This document shows positions 16,278 through 25,648 of a stretch of 64,000 nucleotides of DNA, piece by piece; position 1 is the stretch's first letter, and each line of letters begins with the position of its first letter. Location of the stretch: positions 43,693 to 107,692 of the forward strand of contig WOYY01000042.1 of assembly GCA_011620555.1 (NCBI GenBank), in the 5' to 3' direction. This DNA is from Anaerolineaceae bacterium (GTDB taxonomy: Bacteria; Chloroflexota; Anaerolineae; Anaerolineales; Anaerolineaceae). The translations under genes were made by a program, and so were the position numbers. The notes under the pieces were generated by a model that saw only the letters and a list, made by a program, of their open reading frames with translations, did not search any database and had not been told where the DNA came from.

Positions 16278-16312
16278 GTTAAAAGCAAATTCCTGCATTC
16301 GGAATTCGCAAG

Positions 16313-18175
16313 TTGAATAAATCAGGTTCAAGAAAACCGTTGAGGAAACGCAAATTGAAGACCGAACCTAAACACGAACCTGCATTGATATTTTTATTCA
16401 AACAAATCTGGAAATGGGACAAGGGCATGTTCCTTTCCATGGCCCTCTATACCGTTTTCTTCAGCTTGACGCCGATGATCGCGATCTATGTCCCCAAGCT
16501 GGTGATTGACTCCGTGCAAAGGGCAAACTGGCAATCCATCCTCATCATCTTGGTCGGGGGTTTTGTCCTCTCTGCATTCTGCGCTTATATGACGGAATAT
16601 TTACGGGGCAATTACCGGATGCGTTTTAACGCCGTGCGCTATAAGCTCATCGAGGAGCTCAACTTCACGACCATGACCATGCCCTATCCCTTCACCGAAG
16701 ATGCCAAGATCCTCGATCAGCTTAGTATCATTACCAGAACATTGCTCAACCCCCATGTCGGGGCTGGCGGGATCATGGAACGGCTGCTCTCGATCTTCGG
16801 CAGCATTGTGGGTGTGGTGGGCATGATCGCTGTGATTTCCTCGCTCAACATCTGGGTGCTGCTAACCCTCCTTGCAACCATTCTCCTCACCTATTATCTC
16901 AGCCTCCGGGCCGGGCGGTTTGAAGAACGGAACAGAGAGGCCTATAGTGGCGCCTTCCGGCGGCATGATTACACCACCCGAACCGCCGCGGACTTTCGCT
17001 TTGGCAAAGACATCCGTCTGTATCAATTGGGTGGACTGCTGAAAGCCAAACAAAAAGAAGTCGCCCAAAACGCGCTTGCAATCAGCCGATCAATTGCCGA
17101 CAAAAGATACAGCAATGAAATGGGCATCGCGCTGATCAGCCTGCTGCGGGATTTGCTGATCTATGGCTATATCACCTACCGCTTCCTGCAGGGCAACCTC
17201 TCCGCCGGTGATTTTTTCCTTTATGCCGGCGCGGCAACCACTGTCGTGATCTGGCTCAGCAACACCATGCGGGACCTCAGTTTTATCCAGGTGCAAAGCA
17301 GCTATGTCCGCAAATATCAGGCGTTCCTCAGCGAAGTCAGGATTCCGGAGAATTCCGGCCTGCCAGCCACGCCTCATCAGAGCGGCTTTGATATCGAATT
17401 CAGGGATGTTTCATTCCGTTACCCGGAGTCGGATAAAGTGATTCTGGAACATCTTAATTTAAAAATACCTTCCGGTGAAAGGCTGGCGCTGGTCGGTGAA
17501 AACGGCGCCGGCAAGACCACCCTTGTCAAACTGCTGACCCGGTTGTACGATCCGACCGAAGGTCAGATCCTTTTGAATGGCCGCGATATCCGGGACTATG
17601 ATTACAACAGTTACCAGGACCTGATCTCCACCATCCTGCAGGATGCGAAACTTTTTCCATTCACGCTGGCTGAAAACATCGCTCTCGAAAAAGATCCGCC
17701 TCCCCAACGCCTGGCCGAGGCAATCGAGAAATCCGGTCTGAAGCCCTTTATTGATTCGCTGGATGCCGGGGCTGACACTTGGCTGTTGAAAATCCTCAAT
17801 GAAAACGGGATTGACCTTTCAGGCGGACAACGCCAAAAACTTTTCCTCGCCCGGGCGCTCTATGAGGACCGGCCCTTCATCATCCTCGACGAACCCACTG
17901 CCGCGCTGGACCCGCTGGCGGAATACGAAATGTACCAATCCTTTGACCGGACAATAGAGAACAAATCCGCAATTTATATCTCCCACCGCCTCTCCAGCAC
18001 CCAGTTCTGCGACCAGGTGGCCTTCTTGGAAAATGGCCGGATCACCGAATATGGCACGCACGAGAGCCTTTTGGCACGGGGCGGGTCCTATGCCAGCCTC
18101 TTTGAGATCCAGGCTCTATACTATCGGGATAACAAACCCAGCACAGAAGGAGGGCCTGATGGAGAAAAGCGCTAA
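16313..18175 (+). CDS. ABC exporter half-transporter (ATP-binding/permease), first of a pair
   Basis: A 620-residue fused permease-ATPase. A very basic N-terminus (SRKPLRKRKLK) precedes about six membrane helices, then an ATPase domain. It has Walker A GENGAGKTT, Q-loop ILQDAKLFP, signature LSGGQ, Walker B FIILDEPTAALD with catalytic Glu, and H-loop ISHRLSS. All ATP-site residues are canonical, unlike the MarR-linked exporter. The start is TTG 16313 with only a weak GGA upstream; a later ATG near 16429 would remove about 38 residues. Such pairs often export peptides or lipids, but no substrate gene is nearby. Confidence 0.88.
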   Translation: MNKSGSRKPLRKRKLKTEPKHEPALIFLFKQIWKWDKGMFLSMALYTVFFSLTPMIAIYVPKLVIDSVQRANWQSILIILVGGFVLSAFCAYMTEYLRGNYRMRFNAVRYKLIEELNFTTMTMPYPFTEDAKILDQLSIITRTLLNPHVGAGGIMERLLSIFGSIVGVVGMIAVISSLNIWVLLTLLATILLTYYLSLRAGRFEERNREAYSGAFRRHDYTTRTAADFRFGKDIRLYQLGGLLKAKQKEVAQNALAISRSIADKRYSNEMGIALISLLRDLLIYGYITYRFLQGNLSAGDFFLYAGAATTVVIWLSNTMRDLSFIQVQSSYVRKYQAFLSEVRIPENSGLPATPHQSGFDIEFRDVSFRYPESDKVILEHLNLKIPSGERLALVGENGAGKTTLVKLLTRLYDPTEGQILLNGRDIRDYDYNSYQDLISTILQDAKLFPFTLAENIALEKDPPPQRLAEAIEKSGLKPFIDSLDAGADTWLLKILNENGIDLSGGQRQKLFLARALYEDRPFIILDEPTAALDPLAEYEMYQSFDRTIENKSAIYISHRLSSTQFCDQVAFLENGRITEYGTHESLLARGGSYASLFEIQALYYRDNKPSTEGGPDGEKR

Positions 18176-19925
18176 ACTGCTGCTCTACTTCCTCAAGATT
18201 ATCAACCGCTATTCAAAGGTCTTTCTGCCCGTCTCAATCGTCATCGCACTGGTGCAGGGCCTCTCGCCGCTGGTCAACATCATCGTGCCCAAGCTCATCA
18301 TTGATGAGTTGATGGGAGCGAGAGACCTTCAAAAATTGATGCTGCTGGTCCTGATTCTTGGTGGAGCGAACCTGATCCTGAAAGTGATTGAGACCATCCT
18401 TACCCGGACCAAGACCTACGAGCTTGATAAGGTCCAGCTGTGTTCCTCCGAAGGGCTTGCCGATAAATGCATCCGCCTGCCTTATGAGGATATCGAAAAG
18501 AAATCAGTCCTGGACCTCAAAGAACGCGCCCTCCAGGGAAGCTACAATTTCTATGAGGTTATAGAGCTGATCGGCGTCGCCGCGCGATCTGCGATCACGC
18601 TGGTCAGCCTGATCGTGCTGCTGTTCACCTTCAACGGTTGGCTGATCCCGATCCTGACGGGGCTGACCCTGCTGAACAGCATCGTCTATAAACGCATCAG
18701 CGACCTCCGCTATCAGGATTCGGTCATTTCAATCCCTATGAACCGGGGCTTTTCCTACTATGGTACCCTGGCCAGCGATTTCTCCTTTGGTAAGGACATC
18801 CGGCTCTCCCATTGTGCGGACTTCCTCCAGCATAAGGCTTCCAAATATCTGAATGAAGTCGTGCGCATCTCTAGTAAGGAATACACTGAGATCGGCAAGA
18901 TGCAGGGGCTCGCCAATATCAACATGCAATTCCAATCTTTCCTGGTCTATGGCTGGCTGGCCTGGCAGGCCTTCAACGGGCTGATCACCATCGGCGATTT
19001 CACAATGTACGGCAGCGCGGCCCGCCAGTTTGCCCAAGCTCTCACCGCCCTGATTGACAGCCTGATCGGCATCAACGGGTTGACAATGCAGATCGAACCC
19101 TATCGCGATTTCATCGCACTGCCGGAGGCAGCCAAGAACAGCGCCAATGAAATCCAATGGTCATTAAAGGAAAACGTTCCTCTGACCTTCCGCTTCGATC
19201 ACGTCTGGTTCCGCTACCCGGACACAGACCAGGACGTCCTTCAGGACATCAATATCGAGATCCATGACCAGGAGAAGCTCTCAATTGTCGGCCTGAACGG
19301 GGCGGGCAAGACCACCTTCATCAAGCTGCTCTGCCGGCTCTACCAGCCCACCCAGGGCGCCATCACCCTCAACGGCGTGGATATCAACCGCATCCCGCTG
19401 GACGACTACCTGAAGGTCCTCTCCGTGGTCTTTCAGGATTTCCAATTGCTGGGCTATTCCGTGGGAATGAACATCGCCGCCTCAGCAACCCCCGACCCTG
19501 ACCGGCTGGACCACGTGGTGAATTTCTTGGGAATCAAGCAGATCCTTGAGGAGCTGCCTAACGGTCTGGACACCTCGGTCGACCGCGCCTTGGATAAGCA
19601 GGGCGTGACCTTCTCCGGCGGTCAGATGCAAAAATTCGCCATCGCCCGGGCGCTCTATAAAGATGCCCCGGTGACGATTTTGGATGAACCCACCTCAGCG
19701 CTGGACCCCCGCGGTGAATACGAAGTCTATCGGAATTTCAATAGACTGGCGCAGGGTAAGACGGCAATCTACATCTCCCACCGCCTCTCCAGCACCCGCT
19801 TCACCGACCGGATCGCGGTCTTTCAGGATGGACGGATCGTGGAGCTGGGGAAGCATGACGAGCTGATCGCCGACGGCAAGCTCTATGCTGAGATGTACGC
19901 CAAGCAGGCGCAGTACTACTTATAA
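18159..19925 (+). CDS. ABC exporter half-transporter (ATP-binding/permease), second of a pair
   Basis: A 588-residue fused permease-ATPase that partners the upstream gene. About six membrane helices are followed by Walker A GLNGAGKTT, Q-loop VFQDFQLLG, signature FSGGQ, Walker B VTILDEPTSALD and H-loop ISHRLSS, all intact. I chose ATG 18159 because AAGGAGGG precedes it at 18147-18154. A longer frame from 18033 would add 42 residues that overlap the upstream ATPase and look unrelated. It overlaps the preceding gene by 17 bases, so a heterodimer with two active ATP sites is likely. Confidence 0.9.
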   Translation: MEKSAKLLLYFLKIINRYSKVFLPVSIVIALVQGLSPLVNIIVPKLIIDELMGARDLQKLMLLVLILGGANLILKVIETILTRTKTYELDKVQLCSSEGLADKCIRLPYEDIEKKSVLDLKERALQGSYNFYEVIELIGVAARSAITLVSLIVLLFTFNGWLIPILTGLTLLNSIVYKRISDLRYQDSVISIPMNRGFSYYGTLASDFSFGKDIRLSHCADFLQHKASKYLNEVVRISSKEYTEIGKMQGLANINMQFQSFLVYGWLAWQAFNGLITIGDFTMYGSAARQFAQALTALIDSLIGINGLTMQIEPYRDFIALPEAAKNSANEIQWSLKENVPLTFRFDHVWFRYPDTDQDVLQDINIEIHDQEKLSIVGLNGAGKTTFIKLLCRLYQPTQGAITLNGVDINRIPLDDYLKVLSVVFQDFQLLGYSVGMNIAASATPDPDRLDHVVNFLGIKQILEELPNGLDTSVDRALDKQGVTFSGGQMQKFAIARALYKDAPVTILDEPTSALDPRGEYEVYRNFNRLAQGKTAIYISHRLSSTRFTDRIAVFQDGRIVELGKHDELIADGKLYAEMYAKQAQYYL

Positions 19926-20055
19926 GCCACCTAAAAAAAGCAGAGCGACATCGGGCCATTGACTGAAAAGTCATGCTTCCAGCGTGACCTATCAAGGAAC
20001 AACTATGGACTTTCTATGTCTTCAATAACTTTCCCACGCGGGGGAAATGAGCGGC

Positions 20056-21612
20056 CTATTCCCACTCGATCGTGCCCGGCGGCTTGCTGGTGATGTCATA
20101 GGTCACCCGGTTCACGCCCTTCACCTCATTGACAATCCGGTTCGCAACCTTCGCCAGCACGTCATAGGGCAGCCTCGCCCAATCCGCCGTCATAAAATCC
20201 TCGGTGGTGACGGCCCGCAGGGCGATCACCTCTTCATAGGTCCGCTGGTCGCCCATCACGCCCACCGCCTTCACCGGCAGCAGCACGGCGAAAGCCTGTG
20301 ACGTGCCGCCCCCGCCATCCTCCCGCACCTGCAACAGGCCGGCCTGGCCCAATTCTTCGGTGAAAATCGCATCGGCCGCCCGCAGTTTCTCCACCCGTTC
20401 AACGGTCAATTCACCCAGGCAGCGCACGGCCAGCCCCGGCCCGGGGAAGGGCTGCCGCCAGACCAGTTCCCGCGGCAAACCCAAAGCCTCCCCCACCACG
20501 CGGACCTCGTCCTTAAAGAGATAGCGCAGCGGCTCCACCAGATTTAACCGCATATCCTCCGGCAGGCCGCCCACATTGTGATGGGTCTTGATCCGGTGGG
20601 CCTGCGCCCGCTCCGGCGCGCGGGATTCAACCACATCGGGGTAAATCGTGCCCTGCACCAGAAAAGGCGGATCGCCCAGGTCGTGCGCGGCTTCCTCAAA
20701 AAGGCGGATGAAAGTCTCCCCGATAATGCTTCGCTTTTGCTCCGGCGCGGTGATCCCTTTCAGGTGGTCAAAGAAATCTTCGCTGGCGTGGATCGTGAGC
20801 AGGTTCGCGCCGAGGTTATCCCGAAAGGCCTTTTCAACCCACAGCCCTTCGTCCTTGCGCATCAGGCCCGTATCCACAAACACAGCAGAGAGCTGGTCGC
20901 CCACCGCTTTCTGCACCAATGCGGTCGCCACGCTGGAATCCACCCCGCCGCTGACCGCAGCCAGCACCCGCGCAGACCCCACCTGCGCCCGGATTTGCTC
21001 CACAGCCTGTGAGATGATCGACTGCGGGGTCCAATCCCCCCGGCAGCCGCAGACCTCGCGCACAAAGCGGCTCAGGATCGCCGGTCCGGCCGGCGTATGC
21101 CGGACTTCGGGGTGAAACTGGAGGCCATAATAGCCCCGGGCGGCAGCGCTGATCGCCGCGATCGGGCTGTTGCCGCTGCGGGCCGCCACGGTGAAACCCG
21201 CCGGGGGCTGCTCAATCCGGTCCCCGTGGGACATCCAGACAGCCGGGTCGGCATTGCGATCCAAGAGGGACGACTCATCCAGCACCTCAATGGTCGCCGG
21301 GCCATATTCCCGCTGCCCCGCCGGGGCCACCTTGCCGCCCAGCGCGTGCGTCAGCAGCTGCATCCCGTAACAGATCCCCAGAACCGGCAAGCCGGATTCC
21401 AGGACATAAGCCGGCAGGCCGGGCGCGTCGGGGTCATAAACCGAACGCGGCCCGCCCGAAAGAATGAATCCTATGGGATTCATCGCCAGCACGGTCGCTT
21501 CCGGGGCGTCCCAGGGCAGCAGTTCGCTGAAGACCTGCGCTTCCCGTACCCGCCGGGCGATCAGCTGGGTGTATTGCGAACCATAATCAAGGATGACAAT
21601 CGTTTCAGTCAT
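20056..21612 (-). CDS. guaA: GMP synthase (glutamine-hydrolysing)
   Basis: Converts XMP to GMP using ATP and glutamine. The 518 residues hold a class I glutamine amidotransferase domain with nucleophile Cys in GICYGMQLL and His in QFHPEV. The ATP-pyrophosphatase domain follows with the SGGVDSS P-loop, then the C-terminal dimerisation domain ending in KPPGTIEWE, the invariant GuaA tail. The start [13 protein letters not shown] at 21612 has AGGAG upstream and matches homologues; a longer frame adds 16 spurious residues. It lies 71 bases downstream of xpt in the same direction, so both steps to guanine nucleotides are linked. Confidence 0.97.
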   Translation of the reverse strand: MTETIVILDYGSQYTQLIARRVREAQVFSELLPWDAPEATVLAMNPIGFILSGGPRSVYDPDAPGLPAYVLESGLPVLGICYGMQLLTHALGGKVAPAGQREYGPATIEVLDESSLLDRNADPAVWMSHGDRIEQPPAGFTVAARSGNSPIAAISAAARGYYGLQFHPEVRHTPAGPAILSRFVREVCGCRGDWTPQSIISQAVEQIRAQVGSARVLAAVSGGVDSSVATALVQKAVGDQLSAVFVDTGLMRKDEGLWVEKAFRDNLGANLLTIHASEDFFDHLKGITAPEQKRSIIGETFIRLFEEAAHDLGDPPFLVQGTIYPDVVESRAPERAQAHRIKTHHNVGGLPEDMRLNLVEPLRYLFKDEVRVVGEALGLPRELVWRQPFPGPGLAVRCLGELTVERVEKLRAADAIFTEELGQAGLLQVREDGGGGTSQAFAVLLPVKAVGVMGDQRTYEEVIALRAVTTEDFMTADWARLPYDVLAKVANRIVNEVKGVNRVTYDITSKPPGTIEWE

Positions 21613-21683
21613 GGGTCTCCTGCCAGGTTGGGGGAATGGATGGGCCGGGCCGCCGGACAACTCGCAGACCCAGCGCCATGGGC

Positions 21684-22265
21684 CTAGTCCTCAGCAAACT
21701 CGATTCTGCCATCGTCCAGGGAGACGATCTTCACCAGCGACTCCACCGGCACCCCCAGAGGGCTCAGCAGATCCCGCCCGCCCTCAAAGGTCTTTTCGAT
21801 CAGCGCGCCAATCCCCACCAGCGTTGCGCCGGCCGTCTGGGCCAGCCGCACCAGCCCGGCGATGGTGGCGCCGGAAGCCAAAAAATCATCAATGATCAGG
21901 ACCCGCTCGCCGTTCGCCAGATATTCCGGCGAAACGATCAGTTCCACCACCCCCCCTTTGGTGTGCGATGGCGCAACGGTCAGGTAGACGGTGTCGGGCA
22001 TGGTGATCGGTTTATGCTTGCGGGCATAGACCACCGGGACATTGAGATACTTGGCCGTCATCAACGCAGGCGCAATGCCGGAGATCTCCGCGGTCAGCAC
22101 TTTGGTGGGGTTCGTGGATTTAAAACGAGCGGCCAATTCCTGGCCGCAGGCATCCATCAGGACAGGGTCCACCTGATGATTGATGAAGGGGTCAACCTTT
22201 AAAATGCCGCCCCCCAGGTTTTTTCCTTCCAGCGCAATACGATCCTTCAACGGTTCAAACAACAC
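21684..22265 (-). CDS. xpt: Xanthine phosphoribosyltransferase
   Basis: Makes XMP from xanthine and PRPP in purine salvage, feeding GuaA encoded next. The 193-residue length matches Xpt. It opens with [24 protein letters not shown] family sequence and carries the PRPP-binding loop [14 protein letters not shown]. The region upstream lacks a purine riboswitch but contains inverted repeats. Confusion with adenine phosphoribosyltransferase is unlikely given the N-terminal signature. Confidence 0.95.
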   Translation of the reverse strand: MLFEPLKDRIALEGKNLGGGILKVDPFINHQVDPVLMDACGQELAARFKSTNPTKVLTAEISGIAPALMTAKYLNVPVVYARKHKPITMPDTVYLTVAPSHTKGGVVELIVSPEYLANGERVLIIDDFLASGATIAGLVRLAQTAGATLVGIGALIEKTFEGGRDLLSPLGVPVESLVKIVSLDDGRIEFAED

Positions 22266-22289
22266 AGACCTCCATCCTTGATGGATTGT

Positions 22290-22329
22290 AGATGTTTAGA
22301 CATTTTACATCTGTTTCAGACAAAATCTG
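22290..22329. promoter_or_regulatory. Inverted repeats upstream of xpt-guaA
   Basis: AGATGT (22290-22295) and ACATCT (22307-22312) form a dyad with an 11-base spacer. Directly beyond it CAGA and TCTG (22317-22329) form a second, smaller one. Both lie within 65 bases upstream of the xpt start. A regulator site is an inference. Confidence 0.3.
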
Positions 22330-22356
22330 TTTTCGGAACGGGAATTTAACGAAGGT

Positions 22357-23334
22357 TTAAAAATCCAGATCGGACCATTCCGAATCATCGGAAGCCTGAT
22401 CAGCATCCCGCCGCCGCAGCCGGTAAAGGATCTCTTCCAGGATTTTGCGGTTGAAGCTCACCAGGTCGGCCAGCAGGCCGATCAGGAAAGTCAGAAAGCC
22501 CACGATCAGGAGGATCGAGGTGAGGATCAGCGACTGGATATGCCCCCCGCCCGTCCCCTGGAAATAAAAGACCAGGAACCGGACCCCCAGGATCACACCA
22601 ATCAATATCAGGATAGCGCTGACCGTGGTGAAAAACCGCAAAGCCCGGTACATGGAAAACGACCGCACAATGGTGACGGCGGAATTCATAACATAATTGC
22701 GCACGCTGCGGAAGAGCCGGGAGGGCCGGGTGGGCGCATTCGTCTGCACGGGGACAAAAACCACTTTCACGCGCTTGGCCCCAGCCTGGATCAGGGTTTC
22801 CAACGTATAAGAATAATTGCTGAGCACCAAAGTCTGCAGGGCCACTTCCCGGGTGATCGCCCGGAAACCACTGGTGGCATCGGGGATCTCAAAACCGGCG
22901 GTGGCTGAGACGACCTTGGATCCCATCCGCTGCAAAACCCGCTTGGTCGGCGAGAAATGTTCAAGAGTCCGCACGCCGCGGTCGCCGATCACCATCTCAG
23001 CCTCGCCTTTCAGGATCGGCTCAACAAGCTTGATGATTTCGCTGCCGGGATACTGATTGTCCGCATCCATATTGACGATCACATCCGCGCCCAGGCTCAG
23101 GGCGGCGTCCAGCCCCTTGGCGTAGGCATTGGCCAAACCCAGATGCCGCTCCAGCTGGATAACGTGGTCTGCCCGGTTATGCCAGGCGACGTTGGCGGTG
23201 TCATCCTCGCTGCCGTCATCAATGATCATGATCTCAACCGAATCAAACCCGCGCATGGCCCGGGGCAATTGGGCCAGGGTTTCTGGGAGGGTTTCCGCCT
23301 CGTTATAGCAGGGAATTTGAATGATTAATTGCAT
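22357..23334 (-). CDS. GT2 glycosyltransferase, DPM1/undecaprenyl-type, with two C-terminal membrane helices
   Basis: A 325-residue polyprenyl-phosphate sugar transferase. The GT-A domain shows IQIPCYNEAE near the start, then IIDDGSEDDT and VNMDADNQYPG (the DxD metal site). Two membrane helices at about 230-255 and 265-290 are followed by a cytosolic tail. Proteins of this type move glucose, mannose or a related sugar onto a lipid carrier for later use by GT-C enzymes. The many surface-glycan genes further on make that role plausible. The sugar cannot be read from sequence. The gene appears to be on its own. Confidence 0.85.
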   Translation of the reverse strand: MQLIIQIPCYNEAETLPETLAQLPRAMRGFDSVEIMIIDDGSEDDTANVAWHNRADHVIQLERHLGLANAYAKGLDAALSLGADVIVNMDADNQYPGSEIIKLVEPILKGEAEMVIGDRGVRTLEHFSPTKRVLQRMGSKVVSATAGFEIPDATSGFRAITREVALQTLVLSNYSYTLETLIQAGAKRVKVVFVPVQTNAPTRPSRLFRSVRNYVMNSAVTIVRSFSMYRALRFFTTVSAILILIGVILGVRFLVFYFQGTGGGHIQSLILTSILLIVGFLTFLIGLLADLVSFNRKILEEILYRLRRRDADQASDDSEWSDLDF

Positions 23335-23536
23335 AATTTCTCGTCAATTCTGGACGCTGGAAATAGTATAACATGGGATGGGTGCCGGGAATTCCTGAAA
23401 TTCACCTCGCAGGCTGTAAATCTGAAGTTAATCCGTTCTTTACCTGACAAAGTTGAATGGGCCACCAATTAAGTATAAAATGAGCGTATTATCCATTCAA
23501 ATGAACCTTCCAGCATCAGAATTGAGGCTCTCCCCT

Positions 23537-24856
23537 ATGAATTCCGAGAAGATGAAAACTTTCAATTATGCGGTTGGCATGTTTGGCACGTCCATTCCGA
23601 TCAACCTGCTCAAGACCTATGCGGCCATTTTCTATGTGGACCGGATGGGCCTGACCACCAAAAATTTTGCCCTGATCTTATTCGTTTATACCTTTATTGA
23701 TGTGCTGGATAACCCGGTTTATGGTTTCCTTTCAGACCGGACCCGCACCAAATGGGGCCGTCGCCGCCCCTGGCTGGTGATCGGGACCCCCCTGCTCGTG
23801 CTGGGCTTGGTCGCTTTCTACAGCACCCCGGCTTTCCTGGCCGGCAACTCCCTGCTGGCCTGGGCCATGCTGTTCTATATCTTCACCGGCACCCTGGACT
23901 CAGTCATCAATGCCAATTATGGCGCCCTCTTTCCGGAACTGTTCAGGGATGATGCCAGCCGGGCCAAGGCCAATGCCATGCGCCAGGCTTTCCAGCTGGT
24001 TGCCATGATCATCAGCATTGCCCTGACCCCCATTGTGACCAGCAAGATCGGTTTCAGCAACACTGCGATCATCTACGGCATTCTGGGCGGCGCGGTGATC
24101 CTCTATATGAGCCTGACGGCCAAAGAAAAAGAGATCCAACCGGATGAACCCACCCCAGAACTATGGGAAAGCATCAAGAGCATCGTCTCCAACCGCAACT
24201 TCTGGATCGCGGGCCTGACCAACGCCTTCTATAGCGCCGCAATGTCCCTGGTGCTATCCGGGATGCCGTTCTTCGCCAAATACACCCTCCAAATCTCCGA
24301 CGCCGAATCTACGCTGCTGTTCGCGTCAGTGCTGGTCATCGCCATTGTTTGTGTGGCAGTCTGGGCTGCCCTGGTACGGAAGCACACCGTGATTCCAGTC
24401 TGGCGGACGGCGCTGGCCAGTCTGGCGGTGGCGTTTGTCCCCCTTTATTTCGCCAATAACCTCATGACGGGGATCATCTTTAGCGCGTTGGTGGGGTTCG
24501 GGTTCGCCGGCGTGATCACCACCATGGACCTGATCGGCGCCCGGATCATGGACGAGGATACCCGCAAACACAACGTGCGGCGGGAAGGGATCTATTCCAA
24601 TGCACTGGGCTTCATGAACCGCCTGAGCGGCCTCTTCACCAGCCTGGCCTTCCTGCTGATCTTCCAACTGTTCGGTTTTGAAAGCGGGGATAACCCCGGA
24701 ACCCAACCGGACCAGGCAGCGCGCTTCCTTTTGACCGTCTTCCCGATGATCCTGATGGTGATCAGCGTCGGTTTTTCATTTTTCCTGAAATTCAAATCCG
24801 GCAATGACGAAGGCCCGGACGAAGCCAACCTCACGCCGGAATTTATCGAGGAGTAA
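23537..24856 (+). CDS. MFS transporter of the GPH (MelB-like) family
   Basis: A 439-residue transporter with about twelve membrane helices, probably moving a sugar or glycoside by cation symport. The MelB-like features are GFLSDRTRTKWGRRRPWL between helices 2 and 3 and MDLIGARIMDEDTRK in the second half. I chose ATG 23537 with GAGG nine bases upstream; a TTG start at 23453 would add 28 poorly supported residues. It is followed after three bases by an esterase gene and then a PHP hydrolase gene, so the imported compound may be processed by them. Confidence 0.85.
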   Translation: MNSEKMKTFNYAVGMFGTSIPINLLKTYAAIFYVDRMGLTTKNFALILFVYTFIDVLDNPVYGFLSDRTRTKWGRRRPWLVIGTPLLVLGLVAFYSTPAFLAGNSLLAWAMLFYIFTGTLDSVINANYGALFPELFRDDASRAKANAMRQAFQLVAMIISIALTPIVTSKIGFSNTAIIYGILGGAVILYMSLTAKEKEIQPDEPTPELWESIKSIVSNRNFWIAGLTNAFYSAAMSLVLSGMPFFAKYTLQISDAESTLLFASVLVIAIVCVAVWAALVRKHTVIPVWRTALASLAVAFVPLYFANNLMTGIIFSALVGFGFAGVITTMDLIGARIMDEDTRKHNVRREGIYSNALGFMNRLSGLFTSLAFLLIFQLFGFESGDNPGTQPDQAARFLLTVFPMILMVISVGFSFFLKFKSGNDEGPDEANLTPEFIEE

Positions 24857-24859
24857 ACC

Positions 24860-25648
24860 ATGGCCCTGCTCCAACTTGACCACGTCCCGGAGACCGTCAA
24901 AGTCTGTCTCCCCCTGTATATGATCCTACCGGACCCGGTTCGGATGGGTGCAGTCCCCCTGCAAGAACGCAAAGTCCTTTATTTGCTGCACGGGCTGAGC
25001 GATAATGGCAGCGCCTGGCAGCGTTACACGGCCATTGAGACCCTGGCGGCGGCATATGGCCTGGTGGTCGTGATGCCCTCCATCGGCCGCAGCTTCTACA
25101 CGGACCAGCTCAACGGGCAGCGCTATTTCACTTACCTGATGGAAGAGCTGCCGCTCTACCTTAAACAGGTATTCGGCCTAGACCCAAAGAGGGAAGATAC
25201 CCTGATCGCGGGGAACTCCATGGGCGGGTTCGGCGCCTTCAAAGCAGCCTTCAAAGCCCCTGAGCGGTTCGCTGCCGCTGCCAGCTTCTCCGGCGTGCTT
25301 TCCCTGGCCCTCCTGAACATGATCCCCAATGACCCCCGCACGGACGAATTTAAATATGTGTTTGGCGACCTGGGCCAGCTCCCGGGATCGGAACACGACC
25401 CCCTGTCTTGGTTGGAAAAAGCCGACGGGCAGGTTGAACTCTTACCCAAACTCTATATGGCGTGCGGGCAGCAGGACGACCTTTTCCCCGTGAACCAGAT
25501 GTTTTATGGCGCGGCCCAGAATTTAGGAGTCCCGGTTCACTACGAACAGGAAGAAGGCCGGCATATCTGGCCTTTCTGGGAACGGCATATCCAGCGTTTC
25601 CTGGCCTTTGCCCTCGGTGAGCCTGAAAAGAACAGTTGGGGCGCATGA
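24860..25648 (+). CDS. Alpha/beta-hydrolase esterase (EstA/FrmB type)
   Basis: A 262-residue serine esterase of the putative esterase family (tributyrin esterase, S-formylglutathione hydrolase, mycolyltransferase relatives). The catalytic Ser120 lies in GNSMGG, an Asp in CGQQDDLF, and the His in EEGRHIWPFW. LLHGLSDN forms the oxyanion region. No signal peptide is seen, so it is cytosolic. It lies three bases after the MFS gene and overlaps the next gene by four bases (ATGA), consistent with de-esterifying an imported substrate. Confidence 0.87.
   Translation: MALLQLDHVPETVKVCLPLYMILPDPVRMGAVPLQERKVLYLLHGLSDNGSAWQRYTAIETLAAAYGLVVVMPSIGRSFYTDQLNGQRYFTYLMEELPLYLKQVFGLDPKREDTLIAGNSMGGFGAFKAAFKAPERFAAAASFSGVLSLALLNMIPNDPRTDEFKYVFGDLGQLPGSEHDPLSWLEKADGQVELLPKLYMACGQQDDLFPVNQMFYGAAQNLGVPVHYEQEEGRHIWPFWERHIQRFLAFALGEPEKNSWGA

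Noticed and set aside
20030..20050. TTTCCC/GGGAAA hairpin as guaA terminator
   Set aside because: The stem is short and no T-run follows on the minus strand.
22266..22356. Purine riboswitch upstream of xpt-guaA
   Set aside because: The conserved purine-riboswitch core and its flanking helix are not present; only short inverted repeats are seen.
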